A stretch of DNA of 64,000 bases from Lichenostomus cassidix (lineage: Eukaryota; Chordata; Aves; Passeriformes; Meliphagidae). Every line of letters begins with the position of its first letter. Within the stretch, counting starts at the first letter, position 1. The notes below the pieces were generated by a model, which ran no database searches, was not told the origin of the DNA, and saw only the letters and a program-made list of their open reading frames with translations. Shown here piece by piece: positions 38,201-50,983 of the stretch. The stretch spans positions 8,040,263 to 8,104,262 of the forward strand of contig CM039196.1 in NCBI GenBank assembly GCA_008360975.2, written 5' to 3'. The translations under genes and the position numbers were made by a program.

Positions 38201-40019
38201 GGGATGTGCAGTTTATTCCCCCTGCTTGCTTTTCCCTCCACACCAAAAAAATGGCTGTTAAGAGCAAGGAGCAAAGAGCATTTAGTGGTTTTACTCCTTC
38301 AGTGTATCCAGACTTTCTTTTTTCAAAAACCTGTAAGAACAGAACAATTCATTCTGTGCATTTGCTATCTAACCACAATTTGAAACCAGCAATACTGGTA
38401 AATTATCTAGGGATATTCTCTCAATGTCCAAGCTCCATGTATGACAGTTGTCCAGCATGATGTAGGATCAGGACACTGTGTCCAATACAATGCTGTTTTT
38501 CCTGGTTCAATCACATCAGCCAGATTTCTGGATGATTAACATGTGGCCTTGGGTGAGTTTGAATACCATCCTCCACCATTCAGCAGGCAAAAGGAAAGAC
38601 TTGATTTCAGGTTTCCTAAGCTTGACAGGTCTGTGCTAGCAATTAAAGTCTGAATTTTATGAATGGATGGGCTATCTTGGGAAGGAATAAACAAATAAGG
38701 AACTTAGTGCAGAAGTGGTTTGAGAAATACCATGGGTTACGAAGGCAAACGTGAATTTGAAAGTAGCTTGGGAATGTTCCATGAAAATCTGTTTCTTCGG
38801 CATTTTTCACATAACATTGTGTTTGATCAGGTGACAGTCAGTCTTCTGTTTCTCTGTCATCTTCCTGATAGCAAGTAAGGCTTTATGTTAATTTGGCATG
38901 TGTATTAAGATTTTTTTTTGAAAATAAGATTTTTCTCTAGTATAAATTGCTAAACAAAATGCAGACAGATGCAATCACAGCCTCTCAGTACGTACGCCAA
39001 GAAAAGGGAAGCAGAATGTGTTTTGTAGGAAATGGATGCATTACCTCTTGCTTTTTGGTTTTAGTAGTCTTTGATGGCAACTTGTGGGATATTGCGCAAA
39101 AGTCAAGTGCACTGTAGATGTAACAACTAAAAGCTACTGAATTAAACAATCTTTTTAATAACTACGAAGGGAAACTTGAAATTACAATGGCTGCCTTAAG
39201 CAATTTTCATAGATTTTAATGAGCTTAGATCTGTCTTTATTTAGGCAGTGCTTGTCTTCTGCCAAAGGTTTAAGGAAAGACAGAATGCTCAATTGCAGAA
39301 AGTCTGTCCCTATACATCAGGAACAGGAGTTTATTGTGACAGATGAAGCTGCCTTTGCGAGGAGACCTTCAGGCTGTTTTTGCAGATTTTTTTTTTAAAT
39401 TTAATGAGTAAAATATTTCAGTTGAGAAAACAGTGAAAGCTTAAGAAATTTGGGATGCTTGTTATCCTTTTCTAAGCTGGTGAATAAGAACTTGATCTAA
39501 TGGGAAGCCAACATCTGGTAGCTCTAGATTTTGAAGGACAAGGCAATGTGAATTCAGTTTTAAATCATCAGCTACAGCTCACTTTTCGTTATGAAAAAGT
39601 TTAATTGTTAAACATGTTTGGATTTAAATGCTTAGTATGGTAGATACAAACATGAAGTAAAAAATTCTCAATGGCTTGTAACTTCAAATCTTCAGGCATT
39701 AAGATTCAAATGAGAAAATGTCTAATAAAAGTCATTGGCTGTTTATTAAAATAATAAAAGGAGGAATAATGTCAGCTGGATAAATACCTCTGAAATGGAA
39801 TAAATGTTTCAGCTGGAGATAGTGCGGCTCTGGTTGGCAAAAAAATAATACCAAATTGAGAGCAGATTATATTTAGTTGCAAATCAATACGGCTTAGTAG
39901 TTACCAGCCACTGATCATCCTTCATGAACTAGAGTGTAAATGTAAAACAAGATTAAAATTGGTAGCTTTCAATTACTTTTATTTAAATCCAGTCTTCCTC
40001 TACCATTGAATGCTCTCTG

Positions 40020-40045
40020 AATAAATAAATAAATATATAAATAAA
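40020..40045 (+). repeat. (AAAT)n short repeat
   Basis: ATAAATAAATAAAT followed by an imperfect ATATAAATAAA. Confidence 0.85.
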
Positions 40046-42283
40046 AGCACATTTAGCTGCTGCCGTGGCATTGCTGTGGCGTTTCCTGTATTTGCAATGG
40101 TTTGCTACACAGATAAAGGAAACTCCCTCTGTGTGTTCATACATGAAGTTGCTGATGGAACAGTTGATCTCTTTTTTCCCCTCCCCTTCCTCTCTCTCAT
40201 CTCCATTACCCTTCCCGCACATGGTGGCAAGTGAATTTTGAATTTGTCATGTTTTTAAATACTTCTCAAGGCATGTCAGACTGAAGATATCTCTGAACAT
40301 AAGTGCACCTGCCCTCCTATTTTCCTGTATTCTGTATCATTGATACAAACTGCAAGAGAGCCCCAAAGAGCTTTTTCCTATTTTACTTCTGGTCACATGT
40401 TTGGCACTGCAACTTTGAACATTAAAATTAATTATGGCCTTAGAGACAGACAGTCCCACAGTGAAATAGCTTGTAATTTATTTGAACTCTGAAATTCCAC
40501 GGGTTAAAGTTGTGTAAAACTTTCCAATAGTTTATTTATATATTATTTTAAGAAAAAAACGCCTTAATTATGAGTCTGGTTGCTCAATAAAAAAGAATAG
40601 CTATCTGGCTAATCACTGCTGTGCTCTAGTTCATTAATTTTCTTCTTAATGACAGTAGGATTCTTTCCATTTTCCCCCATAAAACCTTTTCAATTATATA
40701 ACAAACATGTTTGATTTATGGGGACACTCTAGGATTTTATGCCCCAAGACAGGCACGTCATGAAATAGCTGGAGGTTGGTGAAGAACCTCAGTTGGATTA
40801 AAGGCTTGCAAGTACTGACAGGAGTGGGAGGTGAGCATTTGGATGAAGGCCTGTACAGAGGCGCGTGGACAGCTCTGTTCTCAGCTACTCCCACTTAAAG
40901 GAGTTGTTTTGTTTTGCTCTCACCTACAAATTCAGACTTTCTGAGTCTTCAAAAGCTGGTGCCTCTCCATGGGAACACACAGCCCTGGTTATGCAGAGAG
41001 GTTGCTCATAAGAAGGCCTGGTTTTCCCAAAGTCTGAAAATATTTTGTGGAAAAATGAAGTGAGTGATTGCACTCCTGTACTAAATGTGGGGATTAAAAA
41101 AATTAGCTTCTTAAATAATTGTTTCTGCATTTGGTGAGTCACCAAGTCTCAAGGTTCCTGGAAGTGCACAATCTGTATGTGGCACAGTTATGAAATACAG
41201 CTGGGCCTCCATTTGTCTGTTTTGGCACCCAGACCTGCTCTGGTGACTTGGTTTCAAGTTGCTTGAGAAGTACAGGACAGTCTGTATTCTAAAATCTTCT
41301 GACAAATGTGTGAAGTTCAGAGCTCTTTACCAGGCTGGCTGCTAACTGGCCAGGAAGTCACTAACACCATGGCTGGCGAAGAATAAAGAAAACATATAGA
41401 TGCTAAATTTTGATTATGGGAGGCTGTTCAGCATTTAAACTCCTAGTGTCTGAGAACATGGGGTGGCATTTGCAACAGATGTTTGCAGGGTAATGAAGGA
41501 CCCAACATAACATAGTTGGCTAAGTAGTAAGAGTTGACCTGGCAGTTAATGCTGATTTTTATGGCTATGGACTTGAGGCCTCCTGAAACTGAGAAATGCC
41601 AGTAGTAAGAAGGATAGGTATTTGTAGGTATAGATGGATTTGGGGGCTTTGAGGTCCTGCTTATTTGTTTGAAAATGAAGTATCATGGAATGAATGGCCT
41701 TATTCTGGATTTACTTGAACAGAAATGGCCAGTGAGATGAAGAGATGACTGGGACACAAAGTATGTGAGAATTTCTCTGTGATTCCAACTTACACTGGAC
41801 TGATGAGCTGGGTTCATTGAGCCCTCTGTATCGCCCAGTCCTTGAGGGGTTATAAAGCAGAGGTGGATTGAAAAAGCACTTGAGAAGAATGTTCAGCTTG
41901 GCATTGCCTTCATCCCAAAAGCTGATTGTGATGCCTGGAGCCAGTTACCATAGGGATGAACAGATAAACCTGATGTGTGCTCAAACCTGGAAATCTGAAT
42001 TAGAATTTATTTAACAGATTAATCAATTTATGGATGTAGTAGATTCCTCATAAGTTAGACTTTTCACCAAGATTGGTCCATCACTTTAATTTACACTCTC
42101 TATCCTAAAAGCTGTTGCAAGAATTGTTCTCTGGAAAATGAAGGTGCTTGTGCTACTACAGAGGAGTAAGGCAGGAGATCCTACAGGGCCCTGTGGTGCT
42201 TCCACCATGTGTGCTGAGCCCATGTGTGCTGCTCAGCAGCTTCTCACATCCATCGGTGCTCTAGCTCCCTGATCAGTACTACA

Positions 42284-42315
42284 AGATTCCTTTCATGAGA
42301 TTCCTTTCATGAGAT
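42284..42315 (+). repeat. Perfect 14-bp tandem duplication
   Basis: AGATTCCTTTCATG occurs twice, followed by a partial AGAT. Confidence 0.95.
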
Positions 42316-42789
42316 GGGATCGGGGCAGTTCTTCATGCTGAAGAATTCCTTTGTGTTGTGATGCAGAGCTACAGCTAAAACCAAGTAGCTCTTCCCTTTG
42401 TATTATCTGTGCCACTCATGAAGATATTACACAAAAAATGTCACTAATGTGTTTGCTGCCATAAAAATGTCTTACTATCTCTTTCAGCTGCTTAGGCCAG
42501 CAGCTATCATGCTCCAAGGTTAGTGATGAATTAGGTTGAAATTGCCAAGGGGTGTCTCCTGCACTGACTTGGAGATGTATGAGGCTCGCTCTCCTTTGTC
42601 CTTCCTTCATCCTGCTTTAGCCATACCTGCATTGTGCCTTGTCAGCATTTTCTGCTTGGGAATGGCTGAGTGGACTTTGCTCTGTTAGCTGTGCATTTTT
42701 TTTTAATTTAAAGGAGGTCTTCAGCATGCCTATTTGGCATAAATCGGTTGAGAATTTGCTGGTAATAAGTGCAGAGGAGGGAAAGAAAA

Positions 42790-43030
42790 GGATACTTGGA
42801 GCCCTCGGCTCACTGTCTGCTGGCAGTGCCCCCTTCCTGCTCCGGAGGAGGTCTCTCGTTTGTCCCTGTGCTGGGTCAGCCCCCGGAGCACAAGTGCGCG
42901 GAGCCGCAGTGGCAGGGTCGCTGTCTGTCTGTCTGTCTGTGTCAGGGATCATGTGGCAAAGGGGCCGTGCCTGTGGCGAGAGTGGCTCCCCCCGTGCGAG
43001 GAGTCACAGGACACCGCCGGGGGTAGCTCC
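42790..43030. promoter_or_regulatory. CpG-rich patch, candidate promoter or first exon
   Basis: About 14 CpG sites in some 220 bases of GC-rich sequence, including GTGCGCGG and ACCGCCGGGGG. Apart from the coding exon it is one of the two densest CpG stretches in the window, and it lies about 18.8 kb upstream of the HIC2 coding exon. No TATA box or clear donor stands out, so its link to HIC2 is inference. Confidence 0.35.
42921..42940 (+). repeat. (CTGT)5 microsatellite inside a CpG-rich patch
   Basis: Five perfect CTGT units within the CpG-rich patch at 42.79-43.03 kb. Confidence 0.95.
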
Positions 43031-46000
43031 AGCTGGTATGCACTGGTACTAATATAATCCTGCAGGACTGTATCCATGAGACACAAGTGTGACATGTGAG
43101 GTATTTAAGGAGACACACCTGTTCTAGGCACAGGCCTGGGTATTGCATGCCTTGGAAATGGAAGGTTTTGGTGGAGCAGGAAAGACTCTCATTTTATTTT
43201 CAGGAGGACTTTGCTTTCTTCCTTCTCCCCTGTTTCATATTATTTTATAATTCCTTAATATTATGCAGTCCTGTAACCTGTTAGTACTGGACAGTTTCAA
43301 AGGCCAGGCTGGTGTTTGCAGGAGAGAACAGCCTCTGGTCTAAATGATGGTTTGGGTGAAACTGCTCCCAAGAAAGGGCAGAGAATTTGGAGAATGTCAT
43401 CTATGTGTGGGGTTGGGTTTTTCAGTCCTTTAGATAATTTAGATTTTGTGTTGTGTTTACCTTTATTATAAGGCCTCTGTCTTGCAATTTAGAGCAGTTA
43501 ATCACATAAAAGTCATACCATCTTACAAAATATGTGCAAAAATATTTTGTCACTTTGGTTTGATGTCTCTGACTATATTTCCCTCTCTTCTTCCCATCTG
43601 CCCTCCATCCCAAAAATTATTGTGAAATGGCTACTCTCCATAAGAAAAAGAAGCAGCAAGTAAATGCATAATAAATCTCATGGTTGCATAGCATAAAGAA
43701 ATTAAATTGCTTAGATTTTTATCTCTTTTTTTCAAGTTTATCTGACACTTGTTTGGCAGAAGATAATTTTTTTTTGCTATTGAAAAAGGGATGTATTAAG
43801 ATGAAGGGAAGAGAAATTGCAGGCTCTGTCATATGACTTGATTCCATCTGTCTGTCATGTCTTTCAAGTAGAATGGAATTTTTCTCTCAAATTTGATGTG
43901 CCTTTTTTGATGTTAATGTGAACTCTCCTAGTTTGCCACAGTCTCATTCCACATGGCCCTTCTTTTCATGGATTCCTGCTTTTGGTGAGGTGTTAAGTGC
44001 TTGCTGGTTTGGGACAGCTTCCAGGATTGGGGCCAAGGCTTCTCCTACATTTGATAACTGTTGTGTGAAAATAGTAGCAACTGGGCAGTCTTTCCCTCCC
44101 ATCTTTATTTTAAATAGGATTTTCAGGTAAACATCCAGTATGCCAATTGTTTGTAGAACTAATTTGATGGCTGGTGGAAATAAGGAAGAGAGGATGAGAG
44201 GAGTGTTGTGCTCTAGAATCTGGTTGATTTGGGCAGTCAGGTATTATCGGGGGAAGGTGGTAATTCTCTTCTGTAACAGCTCTGCACTCTGAGTGGGGTG
44301 GACTGGACTAACTAGTCCCTGAGGGGACGACACTCTCCTTCTCAGAAATTAAGGGTTGTTGGCAGAGGAGAAGAGCTTGGGAATGGAGACCCCTCAGCTC
44401 CAGCCTCACTTGGCCCATGGGGTCATTGACCCTTATGACAAGGGGATGTAAATATGTATCTTTTTCATCCTAACCTGAAAGAGGGCTGAAGCTGTATGCT
44501 GGTGTTCAGTTTGATCAGATCCAAACCCTCAAATAGTTTTGCTCCCTTGTGGGCAGACACAGTTTTGTACGTATGAATGTAAAAATACCTTTGATTATGC
44601 TACTAAGCAGCAGAATTTGTTCTTGTAAGGAAAGAATCATCCCCCTCTAGCTGTGCTGCCTCCCAGGCAGGCTTTGGGCCTCTGCACATCACATTTTGCT
44701 GCATAGCCTAAAGTAGACACAGCCTCACTTATCCCTGGTAGCTGGTAATAGTGGGCTCTCCCCCACTTCTGTTCTTACTGGATTCTCCCAAAGTTAATAG
44801 ATGTCCAATCAAAAATGGAAGATATTTATTCTGGGTTGTTTGGGGTTTTTTTTGGAGGGTGGGGGCCTGTGGGTTGTTTGGTTTAGTGGTGTTTTTTGTT
44901 CCTTAACTGCACCCTGCAAAATGTCCTGGCTGAGTTGTTTCCAAATACTGGCATCTCCAGGGAAGGGGCTATAAATTGCTAATTTAAAGCCTGCAACAGG
45001 ATAATTAACTAACCAGTTTGATGTAAATGGCTTAATGGGGCTTTACTAGCCCCTTTGAACTTAAAGTAGCACTAAAAAGTAAACTGTAAATACCTTCAAG
45101 GAAAGTAGTGGCATGTTTGAATGTGGGGCTGCTTGGCTGTAAGGAGCAAGCCTGCTGGACTTGCCAGGAATCCAGTGGCCTGTGTGACAGCAAACATGTC
45201 AGGGGGGTGAGGGGACCAACCAGGCACCCCTTGGGGAAGGCTCTGCAACTACCTTGGTTCTCAGGAAGCACATGCATTCTGATATATCAGGCTTTCAAAC
45301 CTGCCCTGCCTGCTTTGAAAAATTTAAATCACAACCTCAGTTTAAATGCAACTGTAATGAATTTCATCAGGATTGAAGGGGGGGAAAAAAACCAACAGAA
45401 AAACCAAAACCCTGAGGGGGAGGCAGCCACCAGAGTCCACCCTAATTTTCCTGCAGTTCTATTTGCATTAAGGTCTTTTGGCAAGTCCAGGCAGAAACAC
45501 TTATTACACTTTGTTTCAGAAGTCCTCCTTACCCACCGAATCTGCTGAGACAAGACACTGCAGCCCTGCAGCAGATTCCAGTTTCTGATGCATTTGGGTG
45601 ACTCTGGGGAGAATCTCCAAACCTTCATTCTTGCTGGCCTGTTACAAAGTTCCAAGGAAGTCAACAACAATTACTCTTCTAGAAATGAAGATCCTTACAA
45701 AGTGGAAGCATCTTGAGTAGTTGTTAGGCATTGATCTCACTTCTGACTAAGGAAACTGGGGTGTTGGAGAGGAGAATTTCAGGCTCAAAGGCCCACTGGA
45801 ATGTTCCCTTGAAGCCCCTCCTGGTCCAGGTGCTGCTCTGCTCTGCCTTCTCACTGTGCATGCACCACACAGTGTCAACAACAATTCCAGGAACTTTTCC
45901 TTCATTGTTCCTCTGTCTCACAACTATCTTTCACCTATTGCCAGCAGCCTTCCTGGATACCAGAGGATGTTTTGGAGGTTGAAGCACAGTCCTCAGTTAC

Positions 46001-47097
46001 TGCTGTGACCTCTGACACGTGGGATTTGGCTTTACAGCCAGCTTTGTTCAGGAGTGTTCCTGATCCCTGGCTGTGCTTTGCTGCCTGCTCTGTTGTGCTG
46101 CCCTGAGGACCATGGGGCTGTAAGGCTGAGCCAGACCAGGGCTGATGCAGAAAGAGGGCAAGACCTGACCTTTTCAGTGGTGGCTCTGACTTAGATGCCC
46201 TAAAACAGATCATGATGCCTCTTCCTCTGTAATGATGGCTCTACTTCTGTGTGGTTTGTTCTGGGATTTTTTTTTTTTCCCAGCTGGGAAATAATGTATC
46301 ATTGGCAATGTTAATGCTGGCCTCAAAAAAAGCAGCATAAAAGCACTGAAATCTCTTGTAGAGGGCAATGATGCAGAAGTGCTGCATCTTATTTTAAAAG
46401 GCATGTCTGACAGAGGATTCAGCCCTGTGTTCTAATTATTCAGGTGTCTATTGTATGCAGGGATCAAAATGCTCTGCTGTGGCCTTCAGAAGAGCTAATA
46501 ACATGGCACTTTGTTCCTACGTGCTGACTGAAGCAGTTGGCACCATGGCACTACCTGCTTACAGTGTGTGGGTTGGGAACACAACACAGGATTAATTTGG
46601 GGTTGTGTTGGCAAGGATCTATCAGCAGAGCTTGCCCAGCTGCCTGTGCTGTGCTGGAGCTGTTAATGCTTTACTTTTATAAGCGCTAACCTAGAGCACA
46701 TTTTAAAAAATTCAAAATACTCTCTATGAGAGAGACTAGCAAGCAGAAGAGCTCTGTACACACAGTGTGGATGGCTGGAGACTCCCTTCAAGGAACACCA
46801 CAACACCTCAGCCTGCCAGCTTTGCTATCTTGGCATCTGGCTGGGAAATGCAAATACTCAATCTTAATCCTTCATTCCCACACGCTGACATGTATCCAAG
46901 GGGAACTTCTGTGAATGTTGTTGTTATTTCCATATAACTTCAGCTGCTGCTTTGCTTCCCAGCACCTCCCCACCATGTGTCTGAGTGCAGTGTTTTCCAG
47001 GCCTTTTCTGCCAGCTCCTTTGGATTTGTTTCCCTCATGAAAGGCAAGAAGGCATTAGTGTGCATGTCCTTATCAGAGGTGAGGGGGGTTGATGGCA
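43031..47097. other. Non-coding stretch, no gene seen
   Basis: The longest chance frame is 146 codons at 45108-45548 and has no recognisable features. A G-run cluster lies at 44833-44873. Nothing else stands out. Confidence 0.65.
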
Positions 47098-47543
47098 CTC
47101 AGTAAACTCACAGATGACACCAAGTTGGGTGGGAGTGTTGATCTGCTGGAGGGCATGAAGGCTCTGCAGAGGGATCTGGACAGGCTGGATCCATGGGCTG
47201 AGGCCACTTGGGTGAGGTTCAGTGAGGTTGAAAGGAGGTTTTAGCCAGATGGGAATTGGCCTCTTCTCCCAAGGAATGAGCAATGGGACAAGAGCAAATG
47301 TCCCCAAGTTGCACCAAGGCAGGTTTAGATTGGATATTAGGGAAAATTTCAAGGAAAGGGTCATCAAGCATTGGAACAGGCTGCCCAAGGAAATGGTGGA
47401 ATTGCCATGCCTGGAGATTATCCAAAGAATGTGTAGATCTGGCACTTGGGGACACAGTTTAGAGGTGGTCTTGGCATTGATGGGTTAATGGTTGGACTTG
47501 ATTTTAAAGGTCTTCTTCAGCCTAAATGTTTCTATGATTTGAT
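47098..47543 (+). mobile_element. CR1 LINE 3' fragment, internally deleted
   Basis: The left part (about 47098-47222) translates as the end of the CR1 reverse-transcriptase ORF, with [15 protein letters not shown] and [16 protein letters not shown] in one frame. The right part (about 47228-47543) matches the CR1 ORF end and 3' UTR: GRFRLDIRENF, HWNRLPKEMVE and LPCLEI, then the family's ending AAAGGTCTTCTTCAGCCTAA and a TTTCTATGAT tail, as in the short ATTCTATG-type repeats that close avian CR1. The middle of the usual 3' region is missing, with a junction near 47222-47232 and a change of frame. The copy lies in the same sense as HIC2. It is non-autonomous, 5'-truncated and not a functional gene. 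Confidence 0.93.
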
Positions 47544-50500
47544 GTGGAGGAGAGGAAGAAACTCTGTGATTGGAGTGTGTGGGGTTGTTTTTAAAATGCC
47601 CTTCTCTTTCTAATCCCCCTCCAACAAACCCTTCCACAGATTTTTAGATTCCTCACCAAATCCTTTAAATAATATGATAATAAATAATTCCCTTCTATTA
47701 CACCTTTTGTTTTAAAACTCACCAAACCTGACAACTATATTTGGTTTGTTGGCTTAGGAATCACAGGGAAAATATAAGTAGAAACCCTGGGCCAGGACTC
47801 TGGACCTGAGTATCTCTAGAGAAAGAACAAATGATGTGTAACAGTGCTTTTCTGACCTCTCCTCTGTTTTTAGAAACATGAAAAATTTCATTTGGCTATT
47901 GCAAATGTCAGAAAGTTGTGTAAAAATTAGAACATAATGAAGACAAATTTTAAAATGGTGTCTGCTGCAGGTCTTGGGTGTGTTCTCTGAATTGCCTCCT
48001 ACTTAGAGAGCAGCTGAAAAATCCACGTCCTTTTCCAACATGTCAAAACCAACTTTTTCAAAGGATTCAGCAGCTGTGCCAAAGCACCTTGCCTATTTGT
48101 AAGCAAATGCATAGGATTGGGACTGTTTCTGCTGGGGCCAGCATTCACTCATACAGCTGGCTCTATTAAATCAATTTGATGAATTACTATATACCTTCTA
48201 ATTTTTCAACAGGCAAGTCCCTGCTACTTCTTGCCTGCACAAGATTAAACGGGCTTTTACAATTACATACCCTATTATAAGACTTTGATTGTCTGGAGTA
48301 GGTCTGGGTGTGCAATGACTGCTTGTGGAAGTGTCTTGTGATTTGGGATTATTGTCAGGCTTCTTACATGAGGTTACAGAGCAAACAGGTGTGTGAAAGC
48401 CATGTTAGCACCTGTGATGGAGGATACTCTGTGATAAGGAGGATGCCACCTATGTGACTTACTCAAGTTCTTTACAGGCGTTGATTTGTTCGGTTTGGGA
48501 TTTTAAGGTGGTTTTCCTGCTGTTAAAACATATTCTTTGAGTGAGATGCCTGCCAAGAAAATGCCTGGACACGGGAATAGATTAACCCAAGGTGGACTGA
48601 GTTGGTGGGTCAGAGAAAGCTGGATGGCATCGGAACAGCCCTATGGCTGGTGAGGTACGAGCCTCAGGATGTGTGTGTTTCCGAGCACCTGCACTGTGGT
48701 GTAACAATGCCACAATTTATTCAGCCCTTCTCTGTAACAGAACTGCATGTGGCTGAATAATGAGCAACCAAGGGCCAGGGGCTGAAAGCAGCTGCATACT
48801 AAATACAGGTGTTTGGGAATGCACAAGAGAGAGGCTTTAGTCCAAATGTATCCTCACTTTCTGCATCCTCTTGGTGTCTCTTGATGCTGTTGTATCAGTG
48901 GGCTCTGCTGGAAGTGGTAAGGATGGAATAATTTTACTTTTTCCTTCCACTCTAAGGTGTGGTAACAATGTTTGTTGTGGCTGTTAGCAGAAGTTTGTGT
49001 ATTACTCCTTGGGCCAGATTCTAATCCTATTTATATAGGTATAGAATTGCTGTATTGTTTCACCTGTGTTAGGGAAGTTTTAGCCTCTCTGGCTGTTTTT
49101 AGATTTTGGTTCTGCTTGGGTTTTTGGTTGCTTGGGATTTTTTTTCCCCTTTAACCACTTTTCTTGCTGAGAGGGGAGAGCTGCATTGGAAGTGATCTAG
49201 CAAACTTTTAAAATAACCTTTTTGTGTGGGTTTGGTTTTGGCGTTGCTTTTTTTTTTTAACTCTTGCTCAAGCTTTTAAATATGTGAATTGTCTCTGTGA
49301 ATTCTGAGTGCCTCTGAAACCTGCCAGCCAAGCCTAAATCTTGCAGGAGGTGTGGCCACATTTGTGTTCTCAGAGCTCTCTGGCACAGACACCTGGTACA
49401 CCTGTGTCTCCTGCTAGTTTCAGTACTGTCATAACTTCACCCCTCATGCCTGTTTCTCTGGTACCTCCTGTTTTTCCCAAGGTTATCTTCTAAAAATAGA
49501 ATCTGTTACAGATTTTCACTCCCCCACACCCAGCTTGAGGAGAATAATTACCAATTAGACGGTTTTAATAATGCTGAAAGAAGGAGGGTGATGCATTCTG
49601 CTCTGCTCTTTGAGGCATTTTTTTCTGGCAGGGAAAAAATGCACAAATTGCTTAGTAATTTCCTTAGCTGACAAATGTAAAGTGAGTAGCTTTTGAAATA
49701 CTAAATCTTGAGTACTTAAAAATTTGATAAGTCATGGGTTATCTGAAGAACAAAATTGTAATGTTTTGGCACCGACAGAATTCCATGCAAAGGTCTCAAT
49801 CTGAGTATAAAATCGTGTAATTTCCTAAATTGCTGTTACAGTGGTGGAGATAACTCTGTGAACTGTGGTGTTCACCAGTCCAGAAACCAAAGCTGTGCTC
49901 AGCCCCGGTGAGCAGATATGCTTTGGATGATGCAGATATCTGTCAGCAGCCAGAAATGAAAACTTTTAGAGCATTCACAGGACAGAAAAAAAATTCTCTA
50001 AAATGAAAAAAATAACTGAATGAAAGCATGTAAGGGCTTGAGTGGATGATAGTGACTTTACTGTCCTCTAAGCTATGCCTGCAGCAGCCCAGAGCTTAAT
50101 GTCATATAAACCAAGAGAAATGAAAGAGAAGCTGTCTCTGTAGGCTACATGATGTAACTGGCGAGCAGCTGCTCTTGATAGTAGGGTGCTCTGTGTGTGA
50201 CAAGTGCCTACAGATAGAAATGCTGCGTAGAGGAATCACTGCTGGCACACTGACACATGCTGGCAAACTAGACTGTTTGGTGGAAGGATAACAATCTACT
50301 ACAGCTCTTTAAAATCACCCTCTGTGTGATCACCTCATGATCAAACATTACTTCCTACACTGTGAGTATAAGCATAGCGTATTTCCCAAATGATCTCTTA
50401 AAATAAAACCAGATTGGTGCGTAAGAGTAGACCAAGTCAGCACAACCAGTGAATGTACAGTGTTACTACCCAGAGCTCAGAATTAAATGGGAATAGTGAT

Positions 50501-50961
50501 GGTGCTTCAGGTTTTACAGCCACCGCTGTGCTCGACTTTGACAATTATTTATTACCACTAATGTTGTGCTTTGTAAACTTATACAGTGCTTTATGAAGTA
50601 AGACATGTTTCCCATTTTAAAGATCTTATAATCTTGTGGGCTGATAAGGGGTGCAGATTATCCCTTGGATGTTCATAAATAGCATTAGCACTAAGAGTTT
50701 TATTAGCACTGGGTGCTTTCAAGCCTGTGGCTCTTTCTTTTTCTTAACAACATTTCCCTACTCAGGTGCTGAAATAAGGATTTCTACACCTTGATGTTCC
50801 AGGCTGCAACAGTGTGGGCATTCTTTGGTTTTGCTTGTAGTGAAAGAGCAAAACACAAGCAGAGTCCCAGCACGGTGGCTGTTGCTCTGCATGGGTTTAA
50901 TCCACAGCCTTTACAAATCTGGAGTTTGGGGGATGGCAGCAGAGAGCAAGCTCCGGAGGTT

Positions 50962-50983
50962 TGTGTGTGTGTGTGTGTGTGTG
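50962..50983 (+). repeat. (TG)11 microsatellite
   Basis: Eleven uninterrupted TG units followed by CTTGCGCGTG, an alternating purine-pyrimidine tract that could adopt Z-DNA. Confidence 0.95.

Larger units (their letters stand above)
37776..42789. other. AT-rich non-coding stretch, no gene seen
   Basis: Notably AT-rich between about 38.0 and 40.7 kb, with very few CpGs and frames under 90 codons. Apart from the two tandem duplications and the AAAT repeat I see nothing repetitive. The sequence around 39.7-40.2 kb, full of TAAT and ATAAA words, could be a conserved regulatory element, but that cannot be judged from one genome. Confidence 0.65.

Noticed and set aside
45108..45548. 146-codon plus-strand open frame
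   Set aside because: No domain, no splice context and no repeat origin visible; treated as chance.
47035..47488. Open frames on both strands at 47.0-47.5 kb
   Set aside because: They come from the degenerate CR1 copy; the sense frame is broken by an internal deletion and is not a host gene.
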